From NCBI GenBank assembly GCA_030674875.1, contig JASXSU010000003.1:970076-1034075 (forward strand): a DNA stretch of 64,000 nt, read 5' to 3'. Every line of letters begins with the position of its first letter. The first letter of the stretch is position 1. Source of the DNA: Candidatus Endonucleibacter sp. (ex Gigantidas childressi) (GTDB taxonomy: Bacteria > Pseudomonadota > Gammaproteobacteria > Pseudomonadales > Endozoicomonadaceae). The translations under genes and the position numbers were made by a program. The notes beneath the pieces are model-generated. The model made no database searches and was not told the origin of the DNA. It worked only from the letters and a program-made list of their open reading frames with translations. Of the stretch, positions 1 to 9,334 are shown piece by piece.

Positions 1-1
1 C

Positions 2-2427
2 CGTTATCCGCAGTATTATGCGGCTACCAAGCTCTACCAAAATATTAAAGCGCACCAAAAAATACCCGATGACCAAGGCGGCTTTAATGGCGACGACTCT
101 TTAAGAGACGGAAAGGGCGGCACCTATTTTGGGGCCACAGGTTGCGGCAAGAGCTTTACCATGCAATTTCTCGTGCGGCTGTTGATGAAGAGCGTGGACT
201 TTGAAAGCCCCACCATTGTGCTCATTACCGACCGTACCGATTTAGATGATCAGCTCTCTAAGCAATTCACCAACGCCAAAACCTATATTGGTGATCAGAT
301 TGTTGAAACCGTCACCTCCCGTGATGATCTGCGCGCTAAGTTACAAGGCCGCCAAAGTGGCGGGGTATTTTTAACCACCATCCACAAATTTACCGAAGAT
401 GCCCAACTGCTCACCGATCGCTGCAACGTGATTTGTATATCCGATGAAGCTCATCGCAGCCAAATCAATCTCGATCAAAAAATCACGGTCATTACCGAGG
501 GTAAAAACAAAGGCGTTAAAAAAACCTACGGCTTTGCCAAATACCTTCACGACTCTTTGCCCAATGCTACCTACGTCGGCTTTACCGGCACGCCCATTGA
601 TGCCACCTTGGATGTGTTCGGCCCCAAGGTCGACAGCTACACCATGAGCGAGTCGGTAAAAGATGAAATTACCGTACGTATTGTTTATGAAGGCCGTGCG
701 GCAAAAGTGCTGTTAGATAACGAAAAACTAAAAGAAGTTGAAGCCTATTACGCTCAATGTGCCGACGATGGCGCTAACGAATATCAGATTGAAGACAGCA
801 AAAAAGCCATGGCCAGTATGAGCGCTATTCTCGGTGACCCTGACCGCATTAAAGCGCTGGCTAAAGACTTTGTAGTCCATTACGACAAGCGCGTTTCAGA
901 AGGTTCTACTGTGGCTGGTAAAGCCATGTTTGTGAGTAGCTCACGAAAAATCGCCTACCAGTTTTATCAAGAACTAGAAGACTTGCGTCCACAGTGGTTT
1001 GAGGTATTGGCTTATGCCGAAGGTGAGCAACTTACCGACAAAGAGCGCAAAGACTTAAAACCGTCTGAGCGCGTACGCATGGTAATGACCCGCAACAAAG
1101 ATGATGAAAAAGGGCTGTGGGATAAACTAGGCAGCAAAGATGACCGCAAAGAATTAGATCGTCAATTTAAAGAAGCTAAGTCTAATTTTAAAATCGCCAT
1201 TGTGGTAGATATGTGGCTTACCGGCTTTGATGTGCCATTTCTCGATACCATGTATATCGACAAACCGGTATCGCAGCACAACTTGATTCAAACCATCTCG
1301 CGGGTAAATCGCAAGTATGAAGGTAAGAGCAAAGGTTTGGTGGTGGATTACATCGGCATTAAAACCAGCATGAATAAAGCACTCAAACAATTTGGTGGTG
1401 GTAATAACGAAAACTTTGAAGACATTGCCGCCTCTATTGTTGAAGTGCGCAACAACCTAGACTTATTGAGCAAAGCCTTTTACCACTTCGACAGCAGCGG
1501 CTATTTCAGTGGTGATGCCATCAGTCAATTAAACTGCCTGAATGAAGCTGGCGAATACGCTATGCAAACCGATAAAACCCAGCAGCGCTTTATGGGTATT
1601 ACCAAGCGCCTAAAAGCGGCCTACGATATTTGCTGTGGTAATGAAGCACTCACCAAAGACGAGCGCGACCACATCCATTTCTATATGGCTATTCGCTCCA
1701 TTATCCACAAACTCACCAAAGGCAATACCCCCGACACCGCACAAATGAACGCAAAAGTGCGCGAGATGATTGCGGAAGCTATTAAGAGCGATGGCGTAGA
1801 GGAGATTTTCAAACTCGGCGATGAAGATGACGCAGTGAAGGCGCTATAGATATTTTTGACGAAGATTACCTCGCTAAAATCGACAAGATAAAACTGCCCA
1901 ATACCAAGATTCAGCTATTAAAAAAGCTCTTAGAAAAAGCCATTGGCGAAGTGTCGAAAACCAACAAGGTGCAAGGCGTAAACTTTACCAAAAAGCTTAA
2001 AGCCCTAGTAGATAAGTACAACGAACGCAAAGAAGGCGACGTGCTAGATAGTAGCGTATTAACGGATATTGCCAATGAGTTTGTTGACTTGTGCGGTGAA
2101 CTTAAAGCAGAGGCCAATTCCTTTGCCGACATGGGTATCGATTACGAAGAAAAAGCCTTCTACGATATTTTGAAAGCGCTTTCTGTGAAATACGATTTTG
2201 AATATCCAGATGACAAGATGATCGAGCTAGCAAAAAAAGCTAAACATGAAGTTGATAGTGTGGCGACCTTCCCGGATTGGAGCAAGCGAGCCAGTATCAA
2301 AGCAGAGTTACAGGTTAAATTGATTCTATTGCTGGCTGAATATGGTTATCCGCCAGTGGCTAATGATGATGCTTATAAAGAGATATTGGAGCAGGCGGAG
2401 AATTTTAAGAAGAATCGAGTCGTTTGA
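2..2427 (+). pseudogene. hsdR: Type I restriction enzyme R subunit (HsdR), 5'-truncated by the window and frameshifted
   Basis: The motor and endonuclease subunit of a type I restriction-modification complex, which translocates DNA by ATP hydrolysis and cuts far from the recognition site. The frame is open from the window edge, so the start lies upstream. Helicase motifs are clear: Walker A GATGCGKS near base 137, TDRTDLDDQL, DEAHRSQ (motif II) and FTGTP (motif III), then a second RecA lobe with TGFDVP and QTISRVNR. The first frame stops at 1849 after DEDDAVKAL. The downstream frame, readable from about 1843 as AIDIFDEDYLAKIDKIKLPN, continues the family's C-terminal domain to 2427. The break at GCGCTATAG looks like a two-base GC duplication or a one-base loss. 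HsdM and HsdS are not visible. It is either a true pseudogene or a sequencing error; the family call itself is secure. Confidence 0.88.
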
Positions 2428-2465
2428 GGTCTTCTCTATGGATTACTCGGATATTTATATCTCTA

Positions 2466-2920
2466 GAGACCTTTGCATGATAACGCCATTTGACGCCCAT
2501 TATTAATGAGTTACATTTTTTGACGATAAAAAGGTCAAAAATGACGCCATAGGGGCGAATTCTTTACGAATTGCGTCTTATTACCCCACCTTTTCATTTT
2601 TTAGGCACAGCTTGCCTGCTGTATCGGTACCAGCTTTGCAGCAGCAGCGCTTTAAACATCATTAGTGGAGGCCAAGCCTTCTCGCCACGCGCTTTGGAAT
2701 GAATTTGTGACAGCCGCTGCGCTAACCGTGACCAATCAATAAGTTCGTACACGGCATCCAGCTCTTTGACTGCATCGTGCTCGATAAGCATGGCATCGGC
2801 CAAGCTACGTTGTGTAAGATTTTTCTAGGCCATTGTAGTTCTAGTGGTTTCCGCGTTTTGCTTTCAATCTATTATTTCAGATTATCAACATGGTTTCCCT
2901 GTGTTTCGTGCAAAGGTCTC
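2466..2920 (-). mobile_element. Internally deleted IS5-family element
   Basis: About 455 bp bounded by inverted ends GAGACCTTTGCA (2466-2477) and TGCAAAGGTCTC (2909-2920). On the minus strand an ORF (2803-2594) begins with the N-terminus of an IS5-family transposase (LIDWSRLAQRLSQIHSKARG) and jumps after about 60 residues to the end of the same gene (QAVPKK). The DDE core is therefore missing. The left 110 bases match the right ends of the IS5 remnants at about 35.85 kb and 39.13 kb. It cannot encode an active enzyme but keeps both ends, so it could be mobilised in trans. Confidence 0.8.
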
Positions 2921-2953
2921 CTTTAATGATTACGGATATGAGAGATGGTAGAA

Positions 2954-2989
2954 ATAATTGTTGACCACTTTGATCGGGTATCCCATACT
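2954..2989 (+). promoter_or_regulatory. Probable isc operon promoter with overlapping IscR type 1 site
   Basis: TTGACC at 2961-2966 and CATACT at 2984-2989 are separated by 17 bases, as in a sigma-70 promoter. The sequence TTGACCACTTTGATCGGGTA closely follows the type 1 [2Fe-2S]-IscR operator known at the E. coli iscR promoter, where the operator also overlaps the -35/-10 region. This suggests autorepression of the isc operon by cluster-loaded IscR. The leader to the iscR ATG is about 150 bases. Confidence 0.75.
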
Positions 2990-3142
2990 CTTTGCTGATG
3001 ATGCTCAGGAGGTTGTTTTTGTAAATGGCGCGGAGTGTCATTTCTTACTATGAATTAGCTGGCTAGAAGGTGCCGGTGATTATCATGGGCGTCGGTGAAT
3101 AAAGATAAAATTAAGGCTTGTTTGTGAAGTGGAGGAGTAGGC

Positions 3143-3628
3143 ATGCGATTAACCACAAAGGGGCGTTATGCTGTAACTGCTATGTTAGATATGGCTTTTC
3201 ATTTTGAACAGGATCCTATTGGATTGGCTGATATTTCTTATAGACAGGGAATCTCTCTATCCTATCTTGAAAAGCTTTTTTCTCAACTCAGGCGTCATGA
3301 ACTAGTTTTAAGTGTAAGAGGGCCTAGGGGAGGCTATTTGCTGAGCCGTGATTGTAGTGATATTTTCGTTGCTGATGTTATTGATGCGGTTAATGAGTCT
3401 GTTGACGCTACTCGCTGTGGTGGGGGCGGTGATTGCCAGAAAGGCATGACTTGTCTAACTCATCATTTATGGAGTGATTTGGGGCACCAGATTTATGCGT
3501 TTTTGAGTGGGATTAGCTTGGCAGATCTGATGTCAAGATCAGATGTACGCAGTATTGCTTGTCGGCAGGATCAGTTATGGTTAACCGAAGGGCTTGTCGG
3601 TAAAAGTGGGCCAGATACTATTTTGTAG
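3143..3628 (+). CDS. iscR: Iron-sulfur cluster regulator IscR
   Basis: Rrf2-family winged-helix transcription factor, 161 aa, which senses Fe-S status and represses the isc operon when it carries a [2Fe-2S] cluster. The N-terminus [20 protein letters not shown] is typical of the family, and the DNA-binding helix region is at about residues 28-60. The cluster ligands Cys92, Cys98, Cys104 and His107 lie in [17 protein letters not shown] at the same numbers as in E. coli IscR. A GGAGG Shine-Dalgarno precedes the ATG. It is the first gene of the isc operon, behind a type 1 operator at 2954-2989. The C-terminal tail after residue 140 is not one I recognise, as is usual for this family. Confidence 0.97.
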   Translation: MRLTTKGRYAVTAMLDMAFHFEQDPIGLADISYRQGISLSYLEKLFSQLRRHELVLSVRGPRGGYLLSRDCSDIFVADVIDAVNESVDATRCGGGGDCQKGMTCLTHHLWSDLGHQIYAFLSGISLADLMSRSDVRSIACRQDQLWLTEGLVGKSGPDTIL

Positions 3629-3668
3629 GCTGGATTAATAAAGCGCAGAGTGCTTGGAGAAGTATCTG

Positions 3669-4892
3669 ATGAAGCTACCTATTTATCTTGATTACTCGGC
3701 TACCACTCCTGTGGATTCTAGAGTTGCAGAAAAAATGAGCCAATGCCTAATTGCTGAAGGTGCTGGAGGTAGTTTTGGCAACTCGGCTTCGCGTTCTCAT
3801 GGGTTTGGATGGAAGGCAGAAGAAGCTATTGAAAATGCTCGTCGTCAGATAGCCGATCTGATCCATGCCGATCCGCGGGAAATTGTTTGGACATCGGGAG
3901 CTACTGAGTCAAACAACTTAGCTATTAAAGGTGCTGCGCATTTTTATAAGAAAAAAGGTAAGCATATTGTTACTTCCCGTATTGAGCATAAGGCGGTTCT
4001 TGATACTTGTCGTCAGCTTGAAAGAGAAGGTTATGAGGTCACTTACTTAGACCCAGATGAGGGAGGTATCATCCAGCCTGAATCGGTGGCTAAGGCGTTA
4101 CGGGATGATACTATCTTGATTAGCCTGATGCATGTTAACAACGAGATTGGTGTTATTAATAATATCGAAGCTGTTGGTGCAATTGCTCGTGCTCGAAAAA
4201 TAGTCTTTCATGTTGACGGGGCTCAAAGTGTTGGTAAATTGCCTTTGGATATGGAGTCGATGAATGTTGACTTGTTATCAGTCTCTGGGCATAAAATGTA
4301 TGGCCCTAAAGGTATTGGGGTTCTTTATGTTCGTCGTAAACCAAGGGTACGTATTGAAGCTCAAATTCACGGTGGTGGACATGAAAGAGGTATGCGTTCA
4401 GGAACTCTGCCGACCCATCAGATTATCGGTATAGGGGAAGCATGTCGCATAGCTTCTGAAGAGATAGGTTCCGAAAGTAAGAGGTTAGGGTTGTTAGCGC
4501 AGCGGTTTCTTGATCATTTTTCTAATCTGGAAGAAGTTCATGTTAATGGCAGTCTTGAGCACCGTGTTTCTGGCAATTTGAATATCAGCTTTGCTTTCGT
4601 TGAAGGGGAGTCTTTGATTATGGCCTTAAAAGATTTGGCTGTGTCATCTGGGTCAGCTTGTGCCTCTGCTAGCTTGGAGCCTTCTTATGTTTTACGTGCG
4701 CTGGGTTTAAGTGATGAGTTAGCTCATAGTTCTTTGCGTTTTAGTTTTGGTCGCTTTACGACTTTAGAAGAAGTGGACTATGCAGCAGAACAAGTCATCA
4801 ATGCAGTGAATAAACTGCGGGAGTTGTCTCCTTTGTGGGACATGTATAAAGATGGTGTCGATCTGGCAAAAGTCCAGTGGGCTGCACATTGA
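3669..4892 (+). CDS. iscS: Cysteine desulfurase IscS
   Basis: PLP-dependent cysteine desulfurase that takes sulfur from L-cysteine as a persulfide and gives it to IscU and to thiolation pathways. I take the ATG at 3669, giving 407 aa against 404 in E. coli, because GGAGA lies 8 bases upstream and the protein then starts [16 protein letters not shown] as the family does. An upstream in-frame TTG at 3654 would overlap this ribosome site. The PLP lysine is Lys209 in [10 protein letters not shown] and the catalytic loop cysteine is Cys331 in [21 protein letters not shown]-type context. It lies 40 bases after iscR and 24 before iscU. Confidence 0.97.
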   Translation: MKLPIYLDYSATTPVDSRVAEKMSQCLIAEGAGGSFGNSASRSHGFGWKAEEAIENARRQIADLIHADPREIVWTSGATESNNLAIKGAAHFYKKKGKHIVTSRIEHKAVLDTCRQLEREGYEVTYLDPDEGGIIQPESVAKALRDDTILISLMHVNNEIGVINNIEAVGAIARARKIVFHVDGAQSVGKLPLDMESMNVDLLSVSGHKMYGPKGIGVLYVRRKPRVRIEAQIHGGGHERGMRSGTLPTHQIIGIGEACRIASEEIGSESKRLGLLAQRFLDHFSNLEEVHVNGSLEHRVSGNLNISFAFVEGESLIMALKDLAVSSGSACASASLEPSYVLRALGLSDELAHSSLRFSFGRFTTLEEVDYAAEQVINAVNKLRELSPLWDMYKDGVDLAKVQWAAH

Positions 4893-4916
4893 AAGGTAGA
4901 TCCGAGAGGAGCTTAA

Positions 4917-5303
4917 ATGGCTTACAGCGATAAGGTGATAGATCATTACGAAAATCCTCGTAATGTAGGAAAGCTTGATCAGGATTCTCTTTCGGTAGGT
5001 ACGGGTATGGTTGGTGCTCCCGCATGTGGTGATGTTATGCGCTTGCAGATTAGGGTGAGTGATGGTGGAGTTATTGAAGACGCCTGTTTTAAAACCTATG
5101 GTTGCGGTTCTGCTATTGCATCAAGCTCATTAACTACTGAGTGGATGAAAGGTAAAACTTTGGAGGAGGCTAGCTTTATTCGCAACACGGATATTGCTGA
5201 GGAGCTTGCTTTGCCACCGGTTAAAATTCACTGTTCTGTGCTTGCGGAGGATGCTATTAAAGCAGCCATAAAAGATTATCGCAGTAAGCAGATTGGCAGA
5301 TAA
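4917..5303 (+). CDS. iscU: Fe-S cluster scaffold IscU
   Basis: Scaffold protein, 128 aa, on which [2Fe-2S] clusters are built from IscS-derived sulfur and then passed on with help from HscA/HscB. All expected residues are present: Cys37, Asp39, Cys63 and Cys106 as cluster ligands and the HscA-binding motif LPPVK at 99-103. A GGAG site lies just before the ATG. The gap to iscA (about 170 bases) is unusually long for an isc operon and holds a hairpin repeat. Confidence 0.98.
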   Translation: MAYSDKVIDHYENPRNVGKLDQDSLSVGTGMVGAPACGDVMRLQIRVSDGGVIEDACFKTYGCGSAIASSSLTTEWMKGKTLEEASFIRNTDIAEELALPPVKIHCSVLAEDAIKAAIKDYRSKQIGR

Positions 5304-5383
5304 CCTAGACCCTAAGAAAATATCTAAGTAAAGAGGGTAGCAAAAAAGTCAGAGCTCCTGTCTCTTCAGAATAGGTGGTTATA

Positions 5384-5442
5384 CTCGTTACCATTGAAGG
5401 TGTGAGTGGTTAATAATTTCATGCCTTCAAGGGGGTAACGAG
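5384..5442. repeat. Intergenic inverted-repeat element between iscU and iscA
   Basis: CTCGTTACCATTGAAGG (5384-5400) is mirrored by CCTTCAAGGGGGTAACGAG (5424-5442), giving a near-perfect hairpin. It belongs to a family with the core GTTACCATTGAAGGTG that recurs in most gaps downstream to rlmN and elsewhere. It could be a transcript-processing or attenuating structure inside the operon. Its role is not known. Confidence 0.8.
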
Positions 5443-5472
5443 GTGATGAATTTTTAGTTGTTGGAGTGGGTG

Positions 5473-5799
5473 ATGGCAATTACCATGACAGAGGCAGCAG
5501 CCAAGCATATTAAAAAACAGCTTTCTGAAAGAGGAAAGGGCTTAGGTATTCGTTTGGGAGTGAGGACGTCGGGTTGCTCTGGAATGGGGTATGTTCTTGA
5601 GTTTGCTGATGAGCAAATGGAGGAGGACATAGTCTTTTGCCACGATGAAGGTGCGAAGATCTTAGTGGATTCTAAAAGTCTGGTGTATATGGATGGAACT
5701 GAGCTAGATTTCGTTAAAGAAGGTTTAAACGAAGGATTTCAGTTTAATAACCCCAACGTTGCCAGCGAGTGCGGTTGCGGTGAAAGCTTCAATATCTGA
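5473..5799 (+). CDS. iscA: Fe-S carrier protein IscA
   Basis: A-type Fe-S carrier, 108 aa from the ATG at 5473 (E. coli IscA 107 aa). An upstream TTG at 5458 would add MLEWV, but GGAG at 5462-5465 is positioned for the 5473 ATG. Three cysteines of the A-type family are present: [14 protein letters not shown] and the C-terminal [11 protein letters not shown]. It carries clusters or iron from the ISC system to target apoproteins. It is the fourth gene of the operon. Confidence 0.96.
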   Translation: MAITMTEAAAKHIKKQLSERGKGLGIRLGVRTSGCSGMGYVLEFADEQMEEDIVFCHDEGAKILVDSKSLVYMDGTELDFVKEGLNEGFQFNNPNVASECGCGESFNI

Positions 5800-5802
5800 C
5801 TT

Positions 5803-5869
5803 CTATACCCGTTACCATTGAGGGTGGTGGTAGTCAGCAATATCATACCTTCAAGGCAAGTGTGTATAG
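5803..5869. repeat. Intergenic inverted-repeat element between iscA and hscB
   Basis: Starts CTATACCCGTTACCATTGAG and ends ACCTTCAAGGCAAGTGTGTATAG. The terminal CTATAC/GTATAG and inner CATTGAGGGT/ACCTTCAAGG are inverted. Same family as 5384-5442, here with the outer TATACCC end preserved. Confidence 0.75.
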
Positions 5870-5953
5870 AGTTTGTGTTTTGTTTATGTCCTAGTTTTTA
5901 ATGGTAAGTTGGTTGCGGATAGCCAGAATGATTCCAATAGGTATGAGTATAGA

Positions 5954-6478
5954 GTGGATATCACACTAAATTATTTTGAACTTTTTCAATTGCCTGAGTC
6001 GTGTGAGTTAAGCTCTGGTCAGTTGACGCTAAGATACAGAGAGCTTCAGAAGGTTGTTCATCCTGACCGCTTTGCTTGTGAATCCGATCGACAGCAGAAG
6101 TTGGCTGTGCAATATGCAGCTTATGTTAATGAGGCATACTCAGTACTTAAATCACCCTTGAGCCGTTATATTTATATGCTCCAGCTGGCAGGGCGTCATG
6201 TTGGTGTAGAGCAGAATACGGTGGAGGACCCGGATTTTTTAATGGAGCAAATGGCTCTGCTAGAGTCGGTGGATGAGCTTTCGCAGCATTCTAATTCTGA
6301 GGTTGAGTTGAAAAACTTGATGGATCAGGTGGCTGCCTCGATGGCAGAGCTTTCTTGTGAATTTAATCAGTTATGGCGGCAGGGTGGCACCGAAGATTTG
6401 AATCAGGCTGAGGTGATTGTGTGTAAAATGCAGTTTATTGACAAAGTGGCGAAAAAACTAAAGCAGTTAGAATCTTAG
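5954..6478 (+). CDS. hscB: Co-chaperone HscB (J-domain)
   Basis: J-domain co-chaperone that binds IscU and stimulates the HscA ATPase during cluster transfer. The J domain starts at NYFELFQLP and carries the HPD motif in VVHPDRFACESD. The C-terminal three-helix IscU-binding domain follows (DFLMEQMALLE is typical). The open frame extends back to 5873, but the first 27 residues there are unlike the family. The GTG at 5954 gives 174 aa, close to 171 aa in E. coli. No strong ribosome site marks any start, so the exact N-terminus is uncertain. Confidence 0.92.
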   Translation: MDITLNYFELFQLPESCELSSGQLTLRYRELQKVVHPDRFACESDRQQKLAVQYAAYVNEAYSVLKSPLSRYIYMLQLAGRHVGVEQNTVEDPDFLMEQMALLESVDELSQHSNSEVELKNLMDQVAASMAELSCEFNQLWRQGGTEDLNQAEVIVCKMQFIDKVAKKLKQLES

Positions 6479-6521
6479 CTATTTGATTAGAATTCTCAGA
6501 CTAATTTTTCCGGAAGAAAGC

Positions 6522-6589
6522 CATATATCCGTTCCCATTGAAGGTGAGAGTAGTCAGCAATCCTGTATCCTCAAGGGAGGTGGGTATGG
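6522..6589. repeat. Intergenic inverted-repeat element between hscB and hscA
   Basis: CATATATCCGTTCCCATTGA at the left and CCTCAAGGGAGGTGGGTATG at the right form inverted ends. It is another copy of the TATACCC-type family, with the internal GAGAGTAGTCAGCAAT shared with the iscA-hscB copy. It sits in a gap of about 250 bases inside the operon. Confidence 0.72.
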
Positions 6590-6730
6590 CTCGGTGACAA
6601 GAGCGGTTAATTTTAAATGTACAGGAAACTAATTGGTTGGTTAATTGGTTGCATCGATCGATGAGTATCTAAGTGAGATGAATATGCCGGGGTTGCTAGT
6701 GAACTTGTATTTGATAAACACGAGGTAGAA

Positions 6731-8605
6731 ATGGCGTTGCTGCAGATTTCCGAACCAAGACATAGTCTTGAGCCACGTCGGCAAAAAAGAGCTATAGGCA
6801 TTGATCTTGGAACGACAAATTCTCTTGTTGCCTCTGTCTGCTCGGGGTCGGCAATTACTCTTGAAGATGAGCAAGGTGAGCATATTTTACCTTCTGCTGT
6901 TTGGTATGGGGGAAAAGAGCGCCATGTAGGTCGCTCTGCCCTTGAGCAAGTCAGTTGTGATCCCCTTAATACAATTATGTCTGTCAAGCGATTGATGGGT
7001 AGAGGCGTTGAAGATCTTAAAGTGATGGGTGGTATTATGCCTTATCATTTTTCTAATTCATCAAGTTCAATGCCACTTATTGAAACCAGTAATGGTTCTG
7101 TGAGTCCGGTAGAAGTGTCTTCAGAAATCCTTAAAGTATTAGTTGCTAGAGCGGAAAAGTCTTTGGATGGGTTGCTTGATGGTGCTGTTATTACGGTTCC
7201 TGCATATTTTGATGATGCTCAGAGACAGGCTACCAAAGATGCAGCCAAGCTTGCTGGTATTAATGTTTACCGTTTGTTAAATGAGCCGACAGCCGCTGCA
7301 ATAGCTTATGCTTTAGATGCTAATGTTGATGATAGTGATGGTGTTATAGCTGTCTATGACTTTGGTGGTGGCACTTTTGACGTTTCTATTCTGAGTTTGG
7401 AAAAAGGAGTATTCCAGGTATTGGCCACAGGGGGGGATACGGCCTTGGGCGGGGATGATTTAGATAGGCTATTGGCCGAGTGGATTCTTGAACAGGTGGG
7501 ATTTGTAAAGGAACGCTTGAGTAATGAGGTATTGCGTGAAGTAATGACGCTAGCTTGTTGTGCTAAGGAGTCTCTGACAAACAGTGAAAGTGTTGATATC
7601 ACGTTTAGGCAATGGTCTGGTAAAGTTTCCAGAGAGCAGTTCAACAGTATTATTGATCCGCTGGTGGATCGAACCATTCGTGTTTTTCGAGGCGTTTTAC
7701 GTGATGCTGAGATGAAAGCCTCTGATATTTTGGAGGTGATAATGGTCGGTGGTTCAACCCGTATACCTAGGGTAAGGGCGCAGGTTGAGTCCTTCGCCGG
7801 TCGCCAGCCGTTAATGACTATAGATCCTGATAGGGTGGTGGCTATTGGTGCAGCATTACAAGCTGATGTTCTTGCGGGTAACCTGCTGGATGATGATATG
7901 TTGTTGTTGGATGTTATTCCATTATCTCTTGGTTTGGAAACCATGGGTGGGTTGATGGAAAAAATAATCCATAGGAATACTACTATACCGTTTAATAGGG
8001 CTCAAGAGTTCACTTCTGCAAGGGATGGGCAAACAGCAATAAAAATACATGTCTTTCAGGGTGAAAGAGAGCTGGTTAGGGATAATAGGTCTCTTGCCCA
8101 GTTTGAGCTAAAAGGCATTCCTCCATTACCAGCTGGTGTTGCGAAAATCAGGGTTGACTTTCAAGTGGATGCGGATGGTTTATTAAATGTTACGGCAAAA
8201 GAATTGTCAACTGGTGTTGCTAGTAGCGTGCAAGTCAAACCTTCTTACGGTCTCGGCGATGATGATATTTCTAGGATGATAAAAGAGTCTTATGCGCATG
8301 CTGAAGATGACCGAGATAGTAGGTGCTTGAAAGAGCAGGAAGTTGAAATCGCCCGGATGATTGATGCGTTAGTGGCTGCTTTGGATAAAGATGGTCAAGA
8401 GTTGCTTTCGGTAGGGGAGAGGCAGTCGTTAAGGGATGACGTTAAACGGTTGCGTATAGCAAAAAGTTCAGGTAGTGCTAGTGTGATAATGGCTGAAGTT
8501 GAGCGTGTAAACGGGAGGAGCGAAGAATTTGCCGCTCGCCGTATGAATCAGGGTATTCGACAGGCCCTTTCAGGACAAAGAATTGATGATTTTGAGGATT
8601 CATGA
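6731..8605 (+). CDS. hscA: Hsp70-type chaperone HscA
   Basis: Specialised Hsp70 (Hsc66), 624 aa, which uses ATP to release Fe-S clusters from IscU. The nucleotide-binding domain has the signature IGIDLGTTNSLVAS (about residues 22-35), VYDFGGGTFDVSIL and the third Hsp70 signature IMVGGSTRIPRVRAQV. A shorter peptide-binding domain (about 390-510) with LGLETMGGLMEKII and a helical lid follow. This is the arrangement of HscA and not of DnaK, and the gene lies between hscB and fdx. Its stop is one base before the fdx start codon. Confidence 0.97.
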   Translation: MALLQISEPRHSLEPRRQKRAIGIDLGTTNSLVASVCSGSAITLEDEQGEHILPSAVWYGGKERHVGRSALEQVSCDPLNTIMSVKRLMGRGVEDLKVMGGIMPYHFSNSSSSMPLIETSNGSVSPVEVSSEILKVLVARAEKSLDGLLDGAVITVPAYFDDAQRQATKDAAKLAGINVYRLLNEPTAAAIAYALDANVDDSDGVIAVYDFGGGTFDVSILSLEKGVFQVLATGGDTALGGDDLDRLLAEWILEQVGFVKERLSNEVLREVMTLACCAKESLTNSESVDITFRQWSGKVSREQFNSIIDPLVDRTIRVFRGVLRDAEMKASDILEVIMVGGSTRIPRVRAQVESFAGRQPLMTIDPDRVVAIGAALQADVLAGNLLDDDMLLLDVIPLSLGLETMGGLMEKIIHRNTTIPFNRAQEFTSARDGQTAIKIHVFQGERELVRDNRSLAQFELKGIPPLPAGVAKIRVDFQVDADGLLNVTAKELSTGVASSVQVKPSYGLGDDDISRMIKESYAHAEDDRDSRCLKEQEVEIARMIDALVAALDKDGQELLSVGERQSLRDDVKRLRIAKSSGSASVIMAEVERVNGRSEEFAARRMNQGIRQALSGQRIDDFEDS

Positions 8606-8606
8606 T

Positions 8607-8945
8607 ATGACTCGGATAGTATTTCTTCCCCATGAAGACATTTGCCCTGAAGGGGCTGTTTTTGATGTTGAGCCTGGAGTAACTGTTTGTGATGCTGCGC
8701 TAAAAAATGGCATTGAGATCGAGCATGCTTGTGAAAAAGCCTGTGCCTGCACCACATGTCATGTGATTGTGCGTGAAGGATTTGAGGGTTTGAATGCTGC
8801 TGATGAGTTGGAAGAGGATTTGTTGGACAAAGCTTGGGGGCTGGAGCCTGAGTCTCGTCTAAGCTGCCAAACAGTGGTAAGTAATGAAGACCTTGTGGTA
8901 GAGATTCCTAGATATACACTCAATCAGGTATCAGAGCGTCACTGA
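8607..8945 (+). CDS. fdx: [2Fe-2S] ferredoxin Fdx (ISC type)
   Basis: Adrenodoxin-type [2Fe-2S] ferredoxin, 112 aa, supplying electrons during cluster assembly. The start at 8607 is preceded by GAGG and gives MTRIVFLPHED as in other ISC ferredoxins. A longer reading from 8583 would overlap hscA. Ligands are Cys42, Cys48, Cys51 and Cys87, the same spacing as E. coli Fdx. Cys46 in ACEKACACTTC is the extra conserved cysteine. Confidence 0.96.
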   Translation: MTRIVFLPHEDICPEGAVFDVEPGVTVCDAALKNGIEIEHACEKACACTTCHVIVREGFEGLNAADELEEDLLDKAWGLEPESRLSCQTVVSNEDLVVEIPRYTLNQVSERH

Positions 8946-8947
8946 TG

Positions 8948-9115
8948 GCTATACCTGTTACCATTGAAAGTGGAGTGGTGAAATCCAAGAGTAATGGGTG
9001 TATATTCATGGCTTTTGTTAGCGTTCGCATCACAGTAGATTAGTACCCTGCAGCTTCGTGGATTCGCTCACTTGTTGCCGCGTAGTAACTCCAAATCTTT
9101 TTGGTGTAGGTGATT
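8948..9115. repeat. Compound intergenic repeat between fdx and iscX
   Basis: Begins CTATACCTGTTACCATTGAA, then continues into a second module CGTGGATTCGCTCACTTGTT and CGTAGTAACTCCAAATCTTT, ending near TTTTTGGTGTAG. The second module recurs at about 20.59-20.65 kb and, as GTAGTAACTCAAAATTCTTT plus GGGTATA, at about 61.89-61.93 kb. No gene is visible in this 180-base gap. Confidence 0.6.
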
Positions 9116-9128
9116 CGGGGAAATAATG

Positions 9129-9329
9129 ATGAGTTTAAAATGGGCTGATGTGCAAGACATAGCAATTGAGCTAACGGTAAGCTTTCCAGAGAAGAATCCT
9201 CAATTTATTAATTTTGTTGATTTACGTAACTGGGTATTGGCTTTGGATGAGTTTGATGATGATCCTAGTCATTGTGGTGAAAAAATTCTTGAAGCTATTC
9301 AAATGGCTTGGATAGAAGAAGCTGAGTAA
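9129..9329 (+). CDS. iscX: Fe-S assembly protein IscX
   Basis: Small acidic protein, 66 aa from the second ATG (the frame also offers an ATG at 9126). IscX/YfhJ binds IscS and iron and modulates desulfurase activity in the ISC system. The family pattern is clear: LKWADVQDIAIEL, FVDLRNWVLAL, FDDDPSHCGEKILEAIQMAW. It closes the isc gene set and is followed by a long repeat-filled gap. Confidence 0.95.
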   Translation: MSLKWADVQDIAIELTVSFPEKNPQFINFVDLRNWVLALDEFDDDPSHCGEKILEAIQMAWIEEAE

Positions 9330-9334
9330 TGGAG

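Noticed and set aside
2428-3142. tRNA genes in gaps across the window
   Set aside because: I looked for cloverleaf arms and the GGTTCGAATCC-type T-loop in the gaps and found no convincing candidate. Only the SRP RNA was identified.
3654-3668. Upstream TTG start for iscS
   Set aside because: It overlaps the GGAGA ribosome site and adds residues absent from the family. The ATG at 3669 fits better.
7354-7944. 196-aa minus-strand ORF inside hscA
   Set aside because: It is a shadow of the hscA coding frame with no family resemblance.
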